Shown in pieces: positions 42,301-53,800 of a stretch of DNA of 64,000 nucleotides (its first letter is position 1; every line of letters starts with the position of its first letter). Origin of the DNA: Prototheca cutis (Eukaryota; Chlorophyta; Trebouxiophyceae; Chlorellales; Chlorellaceae); assembly GCA_002897115.2 (NCBI GenBank), contig BCIH01000011.1:404804-468803 (forward strand), in the 5' to 3' direction. The notes under the pieces are model-generated. The model had not been told where the DNA came from, ran no database searches, and saw only the letters and a program-made list of their open reading frames with translations. Made by a program: the position numbers and the translations under genes.

Positions 42301-45300
42301 TCCTTGCGCACCCCAGGTAAGGAGAGACAGGCGGAAGTCCTTGCCCGGGCGACTCTGCGTGCACAGTGCACAGCCGGTCCAGGCCCAGCACATGCTGGCC
42401 TCGTAGGGATTGGCCAGCAGGCAATCCCGACTGTGTTGGGAGGCAAGGACCGCCACGTCAGATGCCACACACGCGCAGAGAAGCGCGTGCAGCGCCACGT
42501 CTGAGCCAAGCACGATGTCCGGACGGGAATCGTTGCCATGAGCAGGAAGAGGCGCTGGCTGTCCGATCATGCGAACCACCCGGACGGCCACGAGCTTTCC
42601 AGAGCCAGCCCAGCTTGGCAGGCGGTCTGAGGTGCCCAGTCCCAGCAGCAGCCAGGGAGCTTGACGAGGGTTGTTGCTGCCCTTGGAAGCATTGTTCTCC
42701 GCCCTGTGTGGAGACGGTGCAATGTGNCAGCAGTCAGCCTTGATGATCGCCTTTGAGAGCGTTGCTGCTAGCCACTCATGCAGCAGCGTCTCCCAAGGAC
42801 ACCCTAGAGCATGCAGACACCAGTGACATCACGCAAACCCAAGCTACATACCAGGAAAGGTTGTCGTCCACAGTCCCATCACCACCAGAGCCCGTCAGCT
42901 CCCACTCCACTGTGTACATGGTGTTTGCCAGGCTGGTTGGCGGGACACTGTCCCAGGAGCGGGTGCCAATGTCCTTGAGGAATGTGGTGCCAGCAGTGAG
43001 ACAGGCGTCAGCACCGCCACAGGAACCTCGAAGCTCCGAAGAGACATCTGGCAAAAACTCTAAGCCTCCACTTGGTGATGAAGACAGTGCCGCGATCGAT
43101 GTGATGGCCCCAGATGATGGTGATCCGATAACAGAAGAAGCCATGAGACTGTCGACTGCTGCCCAGGCCTTGAGCGAGTCGTGCAGGGCTGGCATGCTGT
43201 TCTCCAAGGCAAATATGCTTGGAATGACCGGCCTGGCAGACGGGGCCGTTGTTGGGAAAATGGAGCCCACGGTCACCACCGCCGCTGCTCCCGTCACCTT
43301 GCCGCATTGCAGGCCATCTGGCATGGCATGGCCTCCCACCAACGGCGACGGTTCAGGCCCCTGCCGCAGCATGGCAATAAGACCTGTAGCCTTGCCATGC
43401 AAGGGGCTGATCTCCATTGCGCCGCCAGGTTCGCAGGTGATGGTCAGCTGGCTCGCGGCGGCCGGCTGGTGCAGCCTGGTCGGGAGCACAACCTTCTCCA
43501 GCCCAGCAAATCCGCCCTTGCCAGAGCTGTCGCTGGAAAGGATGACCACAGCATTAGCTGCCAGTGCGAGCAGAGCACCAGGGGAGACGAGTGCCNCGCC
43601 ACTGAATCCAAACCCTTGCAAGGGCCACGCTGCATCCAGCCGGCACTGGAGCTGCAGTGGCGCGCGAGGAAAGGTGCCTGCCGAGCAGCTGTGGATGCCC
43701 GGAACCCTGGGCGGGCCAATCCACAGCCGCTGCCTCTGCCAGGGGATGGAAGCAATGGCGACGGAGGATGTTGCACTTGTCTGGCCACTGAAACGGTCAT
43801 CGCCCTCATCGACGGTGCCATGGGCCTTCCTGGACAGCAACACATGCGCATTGGTGCCCTGCAGTGTGGTAGGAGGTGGTGATGAATTCAAGTGTCCTGG
43901 TCTTGTCTTGTATTGGAACATCCAAAGTCAATGGGTCCCCGAAAGGCAGTACAGCTCAGACACCAGAAGTGTTGCCAACAGCACCAAGTACACCAGAAAG
44001 GCACTGATCAACCAACCGTCAACCCACCTGGAAGGCAAACGCACTGGTACCGATGGAGGGCAGACCATCGGCGGCCGTCTGTGGCCGACCGGACAGCTGT
44101 CGGGGAAGCACCCAGCTGTCCGACTTGCCCAGGGCTGCGGCAACCAGAGTGTTGACCGCACGGAGATGAGTGATCCCAGGCACCACCGCCAGATCCAGTT
44201 GCTGCAGCGCATGCATGAGACCGTTGGTGCCTGCGGCCGTTTCACCGTGCCCAATCATGGACTTGGCTGCAGTCAGAGTTTTTGGCTGAACACTGACAGC
44301 CGGGGCTGCCTTGCCTGGAGCCAGTGCACCTGTCAATGCGCCGACTTCGATGGGGTCGCCCAGCCCCGTGCCCGTGCCGTGCATTTCCAGGCCGGTCAGT
44401 TGGAAAGGACGGCCCAGCAAAGATAGCCCTGCGGCGAGCGTCGTCTGGACCACCTGCATTTGAGCTGGGCCCGACGGCGCTGTCAGTGCCGACGACCGCC
44501 CGTCCTGACCCACAGCACTGGCGGCCAGGAGCAGGACAGCTGTCCCATTTGCTGCAGCGCCGAGCTGCAGCGCGGTGCAGGCCTCGCCACGGACGTAGCC
44601 ATCAGCACAGGAATCCAGCGTCTTGCACCGGCCATCAGCCGACAGCATTCCTGCGGTGCAGTCGTGTGGCTGTGTTTGCAATGGTGATGATGATGATGAT
44701 GCGTTGTACGCCAACGTCAGGATGTGGAATCACATGCCTGCATTTCAGCTCAATCGTGTTTCGGCCATCCATTCAATAGCTGGGCACCACACTCCTCATT
44801 CCCCCAACAACAGACAGACCTGTCATGTTGAATGCCGCCGTCTTCACAGGACTGAGAGTGAGGCTGACACCGACAGCCACGCCTTGCTGTGCGTCTTTCG
44901 CCCAGAGCTCTCTGGCCACCGCATGTGCTGCAACCAGGGACGAAGAGCACGCCGTGTCAATGGACTGGGCAGGTCCCTTGAGGTCAAAGGTGTATGACAC
45001 CCTGCATGATGGATAGAAGCTGGGCCTGGTTTGTTCATCGGGAACTTAAGATGCTGAACTGCCCTGCCAATGAAATGTACCAACCTTTCATTCTCCGACT
45101 GCTCAAGGTCATGTGGCCCCCCCCAAAAAAGAAGGAAGGCCAAACCCTTTTCAAAAAATGTAAAACAAGCAATACCTACCTTCCCGCAGCGACACTTGTA
45201 GCGCCGCCAGTGGCAAAGTACAGGCTGAGTGGCTGGTGAGCGGTGAGATCAAGGTAGTCTACCGCCCCAATGCCCACAGCCACGGCGGTGCTCCGGGCAA

Positions 45301-47810
45301 AGGCATGTGCAGTTGTCAGGTCAGCACAGGCCTCCATGACCAGTCGCTGCTGCGGGTCCATGCTCTGTGACTCCGACCTGCGTTGTCATGGGAATGCGGG
45401 TGTATGATCGATGGGTTTTTCTTGGATTGCTATCCATTTCATGCAGGCAGGACCGCTGTGCTGTAGCTACCGGCTCAGGACTGACCGCAGCAAAGGTCTC
45501 CCTTTCAGGCAGACCCACGCTTTTTCCAAGTACTTTTCCCATGACACTACCGACAACCCCCTTCCTCAAACATGCTCACTGGCTGGCACCAAAGAGGACT
45601 TGGTCAAACATGTCAATCCCACGCAGAGTTGCTCCAAAGCGGGCTTCCAACGTCGCTGGAGGCGTGGAGGCAAACCACTCCACATCCCACCGATCCAACG
45701 GCATGGCTGGGGAGTAAGCGGTGTCGAGGTTGTCATGGGGGGTCATGGGCAGAGGACAGCGTAAAAAGACCGGGGCTGGCTTCATGAACACACATCCCAT
45801 GGCGGCTAGGACATCACGTACAGGCAACCTCTCCATGCCCGCCAACTGAAACTCACATGTGGAGGCATCGGCTGGGAAGGAGGTTGCACCCCCTGCTGGG
45901 CAGTATTGTCCAGGAAGTCTGCAGCTCCAGCCCAGAACAGCGATCGTCTGCTGCAGTGGTCGGTTTGAAGAGGAGGGGGGAGGTGAGGCACATGCATGTC
46001 TTTGTCAGGATCACACACCCTTGGGCAAGGCTGCCAGTGATGATGACATGCACATACTTGGACAGGCACTGGAGTCATATTCTGCAGGGTGTGCTGGATG
46101 TCGGCCATGTCGTCGTCCTCGTCACCATCATGCTCGCCCAGACTGAACTCGGCATCGCTACCGGCTGGCACTGGTTCAGCATCATCAATCCCGCCAGACA
46201 GACCCGCGGTCTGCTGGTCCAGGTACCCCGCCAGCGCCACCGGCGTTCCGTAATCAAACACCAGCGTGGCGGGCAGATCGATGCCAAGTCGGGAGGAAAG
46301 TGAGTTTCGAAGCTCCACGACGCCCAAGGAATCCAAACCCACTGCCATCAATGGCGCCGAAGCATCGGGGGCTGGGCCTCCCAGCAGCTCCGCCACGGAT
46401 GACAGGACGACGGGGAGCAACGATGCCCGCTCCCTGTGGACAGTGGAACTATGGGCAGTCGGCCGGGCGGTAGCCCTGCGGGACATTTTCCTGGAACGAG
46501 GCCGAGTCTCAGGGACGGTGTCGGCATCAACCTTGCCCTCCAGAGCCAAACGAGCAGCCTGTGTATCCTTGGACAGCTGCTCAGCAACCTCCTTAAAGAA
46601 GAATGGCACCGTTGATGGTGTGACTCCCTGTGGGTGGGGGTGCGGTGGCTGGGAGTGTCTCCAAGCATGCCAGTCATTTGTGTTGTGTTGTGTTGTGTTG
46701 TACTGCACTCAACCCATCCAGACGTCAAGCTCTGCGACCGAGAACTGATACCAAATGCATTTAATGCCATGCCTCCTCAATTCTCTCCAACAACCATTGC
46801 AACATAGACATGCCTTCAGGAGGACACTCCAGTTCACGGGGACGGCAGCCAAGACAGCAGGGACCGCGCCCAGAGACAGCTGTCCCAGCAGGCTCGACAG
46901 GACCTGGAGACCGCGAGCAGGGGCCAGCATGTCCAGTCCCGTTCGCTTGGTGTGCTGCTTTACCACCTCATCAGCCGCCATGCCTGGGGAACGATTGTTT
47001 TGTTCGGATGGAGCTGTGTTCGTCCCAGTTGGTGTTCCGAGGTGAGTTCCTTGGCAGCTAGGAAGTTTCATTCCATACCTGGTCCATTCCCACACGGTCG
47101 CCCACACTCACCTATCTGCCATGCACCCCACTGGACAGCTGTGGAGGGGATGCCAGCTTGCGCCGTGTCCCGGGCCCAGGCCTCCAGGGCGGCATTGGCT
47201 GCGGCATAGGATCCCTGGCCAGGCGATCCAAACAGGGCCGCCGCAGAGGAGTACAGCACTGTCTGGTCAAGGGGTTGGGGGTGGAGCAGGGAGCCACGCA
47301 GTGCCTGCATGGATACTGCCTTGGGACCTGCGGTGGCACGCATGGTCTGGGCGTTCTGCCGCGCCAGAACTGCATCAGCCAACACGCCACCAGAGTTGAT
47401 CATCCCAGTCAGTGGTAGCATCGGGCAAATGGCAGCCGCATCGGCTTTGATGCCGGAATCTGCCGAGACCAACGTCATGCATGCTGCGCAGTCCAGCAGC
47501 CTGGAGAACTGCAGCGCTGCTGCATCATTCGCCCTGCATTTCAGGGTGGTGCGATGGTCAGCAGGCGGGGNCAGCATCACCATCATTTTCTATTGGATTT
47601 GTTCAAATCACTTTCATCATGTGCCTACCTTCCATCCACACTCATGCAAGCATCATGATGNAAAAAATGTATTACCTTGCGGTGCGACCAACAAGGACGA
47701 GGTGGCGTTGATTTTGCTGGACGAGCCAAGTGGCTGTGACGACGCCAAGCGCCCCCAAGCCACCAGACACCAGTGTGCTCCCAGATTCCTGCTTGACATG
47801 CGGTGTGTGT

Positions 47811-47867
<57 letters not shown>

Positions 47868-50800
47868 TTCTCTCTGGGATTTTCCAGCTTGAAACTCGAT
47901 TTTCAGGGAGGGTGTCAGGGTGACGAGACAGCGCAGTACCTCGATACAGCAGAGACCTCAGCTGCGAACGATGACTATCACCGCTACCGCGCCTGCAAGC
48001 AAGCCAACCAAGCATGCACCACCCCTTTATCGCAGTACCTTGGCAGTACCAACTTCATGGTCGGTGTAAACAAGGACCTTGCCCACATGCTGGGCCTGGG
48101 ACAGATGCCTGAGGGCCGCACTGGCACGCCTCAGGGAGTAGGCTGTCTCGGGCAGGCAGGTGGCCAGCCCTCCAGAAGCCAGCAGCTTGGAAATCTTGCC
48201 AAGATAGCCTTGCAACACCTGAGAATACAATGCATGGGGTAGCGGCACTCGTTGTGCTGCAGACCTAACAGAATGACCAAATGAATGAAAACAGCATAAA
48301 ATGTCAAACCCTGAGCACCTTGGGATGGAGGAAGTCGATGGCCACGGTGTTAAAGGCCACGTGAGGGGCCTCCTGCGCGGCACGTGCGGCGCTGAAGATG
48401 TCGCGCTTTCCAATCTCGACAAATGCACTGCCCGGCTGGAGCACTGCCAGGGAGGCGGCCGTGAACCCAGGCGAGGTCAGTGAGTTGAGAACACCGGCGA
48501 TTCCGGCGGGGAGCTCATCGACAAAGGCTAAAGTCCGGGAGCTGAGGCAGCGGATCTGTGGTCCAAACAAGGACCTCAGCCTGCTGCGCTTGACCGGGTT
48601 TCCCGCTGTTGCCCACAGCTCACAGTCCTTGGCAGCCGCCAGAGACAGAGCCGCCAGCCCGACGCCCCCTGTCGCAGCGTGAACCAGGACCTGCACACAT
48701 TGTGGCGTGGCTTGTGGGGCTTGCATGTCATGACCCGGGCTGGCCGTTTGGTAGCCTGTTTAGAAGAGCCAAGACGCTCCCATGGTGTGGAGAGACAGAG
48801 AGACTACGAGCCAGATCAGCTCAAGGCTTGCTACAGATTAACTGCAATCTCCTCATCTCCAAAATGTTCCAGCACACCTTGCTTCTCGCATCAAGGCCAG
48901 GCATGCACTCCAGCGCCATCAGCGCAGTGGTGCACACGGTAGGCAAGCTGGCAGCTGCCGAGAAGCTGACGGATGTCGGCATGGCAGCCACCAGTTCGGG
49001 TACTGTCCAGACAGATGTGCCGAGGCATCCCGGTGCCAATCCAAACACGTGATCCCCTGCGAGTTTGGGATACAGGGTGGATGGAAGGGAACGTGAGGGG
49101 TACCTGTACCTTTGCTTGGCCAAGAGTGACTGCGACATGGAAACCAGCTCTCTGCAGANCAGTGCACACCGAACCACATGCCGCACCCATCGTACCGGGC
49201 TTCAGGTGGTGGACAGNGGGCGGACAGCTCAGCACGACGCCAGCACAGTCAGCCCCCGGCTCGCCGGGGTCTCCAGGGTACATGCCCAGGACATTGAGAA
49301 CGTCACGGAAGTTCAGGCCCACCGCACGCACGCCAATCTACAGCAGTGGGGGTGGTGAGCAGAATGCTGTCGCTGGAGATGGATGTGCTGCTCAGAAAAA
49401 GGGAGAAATACATGCCATCAACCAGACAAAAAAAAGGGTTATCCAGCAGAATGGTCAGTATCACATCAATCGCCCCTCCTCCCTTGAAGACCATCCGAGG
49501 TCAGAAGACTCCCTTGCCTTGATGCTCATCTTGGCCAGAGTTCCAGGAGCGTCGCGTGGCACAAAACGGAGTCCGGCCAGCGACCCCCTCGGGCGAGGGA
49601 GCAGACGGGCATCCAGCGGGACGCGCGCCTGCGAACCCATTGTCGGAAGCAGACGAGCCCGAACAGTGCAGCCACCAGTTGCTGTTGTCCCAAAGGCATC
49701 TCCAGCCCCCGTCAAGCTCAGATTGCCGGTTTCAGACCTCTGGCCCACCAGAGAAGCAGTCATGGGCTTGCTGGCATCAACATGCTGGACGGCCACCGGC
49801 ACCCTGCCACCCAGTTCTTGAGCTGCAACCCGGCCCAGGGCAGCTACCGCACTGCACGCCTCTCGCTCTGATGTTGATGATGGCCGGCCCTGCAACTGCA
49901 TGCCCTGCGGAACACTGGAGACCACAGAAGTCTGCAGGAACTGGAGTATCGTCGTCGGCAGGCTGACGGCGTCTTGACTGAGTTGGATTTCCAGTGGAAG
50001 CTTGGCATCGACTTCTTCTGTTGCCAGGTAAGCCGAGAAGAAGGGCAGCATGGATACGGTCCCAGGGTGCACCTCCCCTGCAGCACTCCAGTCGGACACC
50101 TGCTCTTCGATGCAGTACTCGATGGTGGTGTCTGCTTCCTGAATGTTGGCCATCGCTGGCACCACCGGTACAGCTGGCGCCCTCATGGTCTGGACAAACA
50201 GNCCGCCGAGAGGAAGGCCAGCACCCTGGTGCTGACGGAGTGACAGGTTGAGCGTGGATGCTGCAGTAGGGTGCGCTGCAGCAACGCAGTGTGCTTCCTG
50301 CTGCTGCCGGTCCCGCCGGTCCGCCAACGCCTTGCCCCGCTCGGCAAGGGGGCAGGCCGCGAGCGAGACTGGGACACGGAGGGGTTCTCCAGGAGCAGCA
50401 GTCACGGCTGGAAGCTGGAAGGTGCAGTCCATCGCCGCGGGCGAGGCAAGGGCAAACCCGTCGGCGTCAGCAGTGCTGACACGCCAAGGGTTGCCGCCCA
50501 GCTGCGCACAGCAGGGTGCCTGCATGACCTCTGGCGCGTCGTGGGCCTGTGCTGCCATCGAAGACAAAAGAATCAAAGAGTTTGCAGAGCGCTGCACTAG
50601 ATGATGAAGCGCTGCCGGGGAGACGGGGGTTGAACTCACACCGACACTGGCATGGGATGCCGGACGATTCTTGCCGCTCAGGCTTTCCAAAACCATGACG
50701 CCATCGGCCAGGGCATTCACCCTGGTGGTCGGCACAGTGCCAGCTTTTTCCGCTTCAGCCCCTCCTTCCTGCACAGTTCCACTGCCCAGCAGCAGGGGCT

Positions 50801-53800
50801 GCTGCACCGTAAAGTCCAGCAAGGTTGCGGACCCTGTAGCGTTCAGGGTGGCGCAGGCAGCAGCCAGGCCCTCCAGCATTGCCGCCGCAGGAGCGATGGC
50901 CCGGTCATGCACAACATGGCTGCGGAGTTCCGCACCGATGCCACGCCCGACCAAGTCCAGCTCAAAAACGGCCATCGGGCGGGGCTCTTTCGAGCGCAGG
51001 CCGAAGGTTGTCCTACGCAGGAGGTGGAACGCCGGCACCAGCGGCCAATGGCAGTCCTGCTGCCTCGGCAAGTGCAGCATCCGCGCGTCTGTGGACTGGT
51101 CTGCAGACAGCTCAACTTCGGGCAGCTCCAGCAGCGCATGTGCATTCACGCCGCTCATGCCGAACGAGCTCGTCCCGGCGACACCGGCGGCGGCCAGGAA
51201 GGGAGCCGGCACACGTGCCACAGCAGCCCCCCGGTCATGCTTGTTTGCCCAGTCATCCCAGGCCGTCGTCACAAAGGGGTTGACGCTCCGCAGGTGCATC
51301 ATGGGAGCGCTTGACTGCGGTTTTTGATCGATTGACAGGTGATGTAGTCGGGTTGTGGTGAGCGCATTATCATCTAACAACCCGAAAGATTCCGCACAAA
51401 CACCTGCGCATGACTCATCCTTCCACACACAGAAGACACACACCTGGTTTTGAAGAGCGTGAAAAGCCAGCAGGGTGCCGGTGAGCCCAGCGGCACCCTC
51501 CGTGTGGCCCAGACAAGACTTGACAGCACCCAGCACAAGCGCCTGCTTGCCGATGGCCTGGCCCCGGCCGGCACCGGAACCACGGCCGGTTGCCAGGGCA
51601 GCGCCCAGCGCTCCCATCTCGATGGGATCCCCAAGCGGTGTGCCCGTCCCATGCACCGCCTCGTACACAACTTCCTCCGCCGACACACCTAGGCATGGTG
51701 GTCGTAGCAAGTGGATTATTCAGTATTTTGAGTGCGAAATCAGCAAAACTGCATCATCATCGCCATCGAGTTGGGGGACACAGAGGTTTGCCTGTGCGCA
51801 GGCTGATGCACACGCACGGCAGCAGATGACTATCGACTCCAACGACAACAGGCGCCCTCCCCCGCGGCCTGAACGCACCCGCTGCTCCCAATGCCTTGAT
51901 CAGGAGGGCAGTCTGGCTGGGGCCATTGGGTGCCGTCAGTCCACTGGAACGGCCGGCCTGGTTCACCGCACTGCCCAGGAACAAGGCCAGCGGGCCGCTG
52001 GGCCGGCCAGACTGGCCCCCTGCTACTTCACCATCACCGCTGCCCCCAGTGCCACCGGCAGCTGCCAGCGCAACCTCAGCATCATCGGTGGAACCTAAAG
52101 CCATGACGACACAGCCTTCGCCTCGGCCATAGCCATCGCCTGCGGCGTCAAAGCTGCGGCATCGGCCCACCGGCGAGAGCGCCCCTAGCTGGCTGATCCC
52201 AGCTGCGGTGCCTGGAAGCAGCATGAGGAAGATGCCCGCCGCCAGCGAGGCCTCCGCCTCCCCAAGCGTCAAACCCGTGTGCCCCAGGTGTGCGGCCACC
52301 AGGGAGGAGGAGCAGGCGGTGTGTGTGCTGAGGCACGGTCCCATCAGTCCAAAGGTAAAGGACACACGGCCAACGAGAAAGTCCATGCCATTCCCCGACG
52401 TGACATTGGGCCCCACCGGCAGACCCTCGGAAGCCAGGCGGGCGAGGAACTCCGTGTGCATCACGCCCACATAGCTGTGCAGAAGCGAGTGATTGCATGA
52501 GGGTGTTGTTGAAGGTGTCGGGTGTGTGGGGTGTGAGAGTCCAGAAATGCTTTGACCTCCAGAATGTGTTTGTTCCCAGAAACACACCTCCCGACCAGCC
52601 CAGTCAAACAATTGTCACAACTCACACTCCGCAATTGGAGCTCAGGGCCCGGCCCAGGCTCTGCTTGGCTTCCGCCATGCATTCTTGGCTCCGTTCCAGC
52701 AACACCCGCGATTGCGGGTCCATGTAGGTGCACTCGGAGCGGGAAATCCTGCCATGTGGACGCGTCACAGTAGATGTGTCATCGCTGTTGCACTCAATGG
52801 ATTGTCTTGTAATCACCAGCTGGTGTCAACCTGGCAAGGTCCTGCCGATATTTGCTTCCAGCACATGAAACTGACCAAATGCATAGCAACTGAAACCCAC
52901 CTGAAAGCGCCAGCGTCAAACAGCTCAAGTCCGCTGGCAAATCCTCCAAAGCGCACTGCCATCTTGCCCACTGTATCGTTTCGAGGGGCGCGTGTGTGTG
53001 GGGGGGGAGAGGGGGGGGGGGGGCCTGTGGAGATCACAATACAAGGCAAGGGAAGGGCATCCCCATTGGAGAGGCCCATTGTTTTGGACGAGGACCGAAC
53101 GCAAGCTCGGGCTTGCCATGGCGACCCCNTGGTGAAAGCTGACAGGAAGCTGGTCCGATGGTCCCCATGCACAACAAGCAAACAAGGAGAGCCAAANCTC
53201 CGCACCGGCGATGTCGGGGGAGTAGAAAGCATCGATGTCCCACCGGGTTCGTGGAACGGTGCGCACGGGATCCGTCCCAGAAATGAGCTGGCTTGCGAAG
53301 CCCTGCAGGCCATGCTCCCTGGACCCCGGGAAGAAGCTGGCGAGGCCCAGCACCGCCGAAACGCCTGGGGCACCATCGTCCTGCCAGTCACCCTGCCAGG
53401 CCAGCGCAGGCTGGCCAGCACTTCCCATGGCCTGGAAGGCCACGTCCGCTGCTCCAGTGGCCGGAACGCCAATCTCCTGGGCAATGTATCCGGCCAGCCC
53501 TTGGGCGGTGGGATAGTCAAGGGCCAGTGTGGCAGGAAGATCGAGACCAAACCGTTCAGACAGGCTGGTGCGCAGCTGCACAGCCCCCAGGGAGTCCAGT
53601 CCTGCAGTCATCATGGGCTCATCAGCTTCCGGCCGGGATCCTGCGATGCCGGCCACCACCTCCAGGACAATGTCCAGGATGTCCTCCACCGGAGCTGGTG
53701 CCAGAGCTGAGGAAGAAGCTGCGACTGGATGGGCAGCAACTGGCGGCTCCAGGATCAGAGAGTGAGTCTGCTCTGGAGGAAAGGATGATGACTCCATGCC

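Larger units (their letters stand above)
46200..53479 (-). other. PKS module 3: KS-DH-ER-KR-ACP, the only fully reducing module
   Basis: The KS is split into small exons (52901-52970, 52626-52748, 51879-52473, 51444-51688, and the start of about 49500-51314). It has HTACSSSLV (the usual Asp replaced by His), [12 protein letters not shown] and LGHTEGAAG. The DH has [11 protein letters not shown] near 50,918, with Asp in place of the usual Gly, and an Asp motif MDCTFQ. The structural half of the KR follows (about 49.5-50.1 kb). The ER is in exons 49196-49337, 48878-49056, 48319-48690 and 48039-48218, with GLNFRDVL, the nucleotide-binding [11 protein letters not shown] and FVEIGKRDI. The catalytic KR half (46810-47788) has SGGLGALG and [10 protein letters not shown]. 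The ACP serine (GLDSL) is at about 46,332. Complete reduction to a saturated methylene is expected. Confidence 0.88.

Noticed and set aside
42753..44426. 557-codon open frame on the plus strand
   Set aside because: It is antisense to module 4 KS/DH exons, has no recognisable domain and follows the codon bias of the opposite strand; typical of GC-rich coding DNA.
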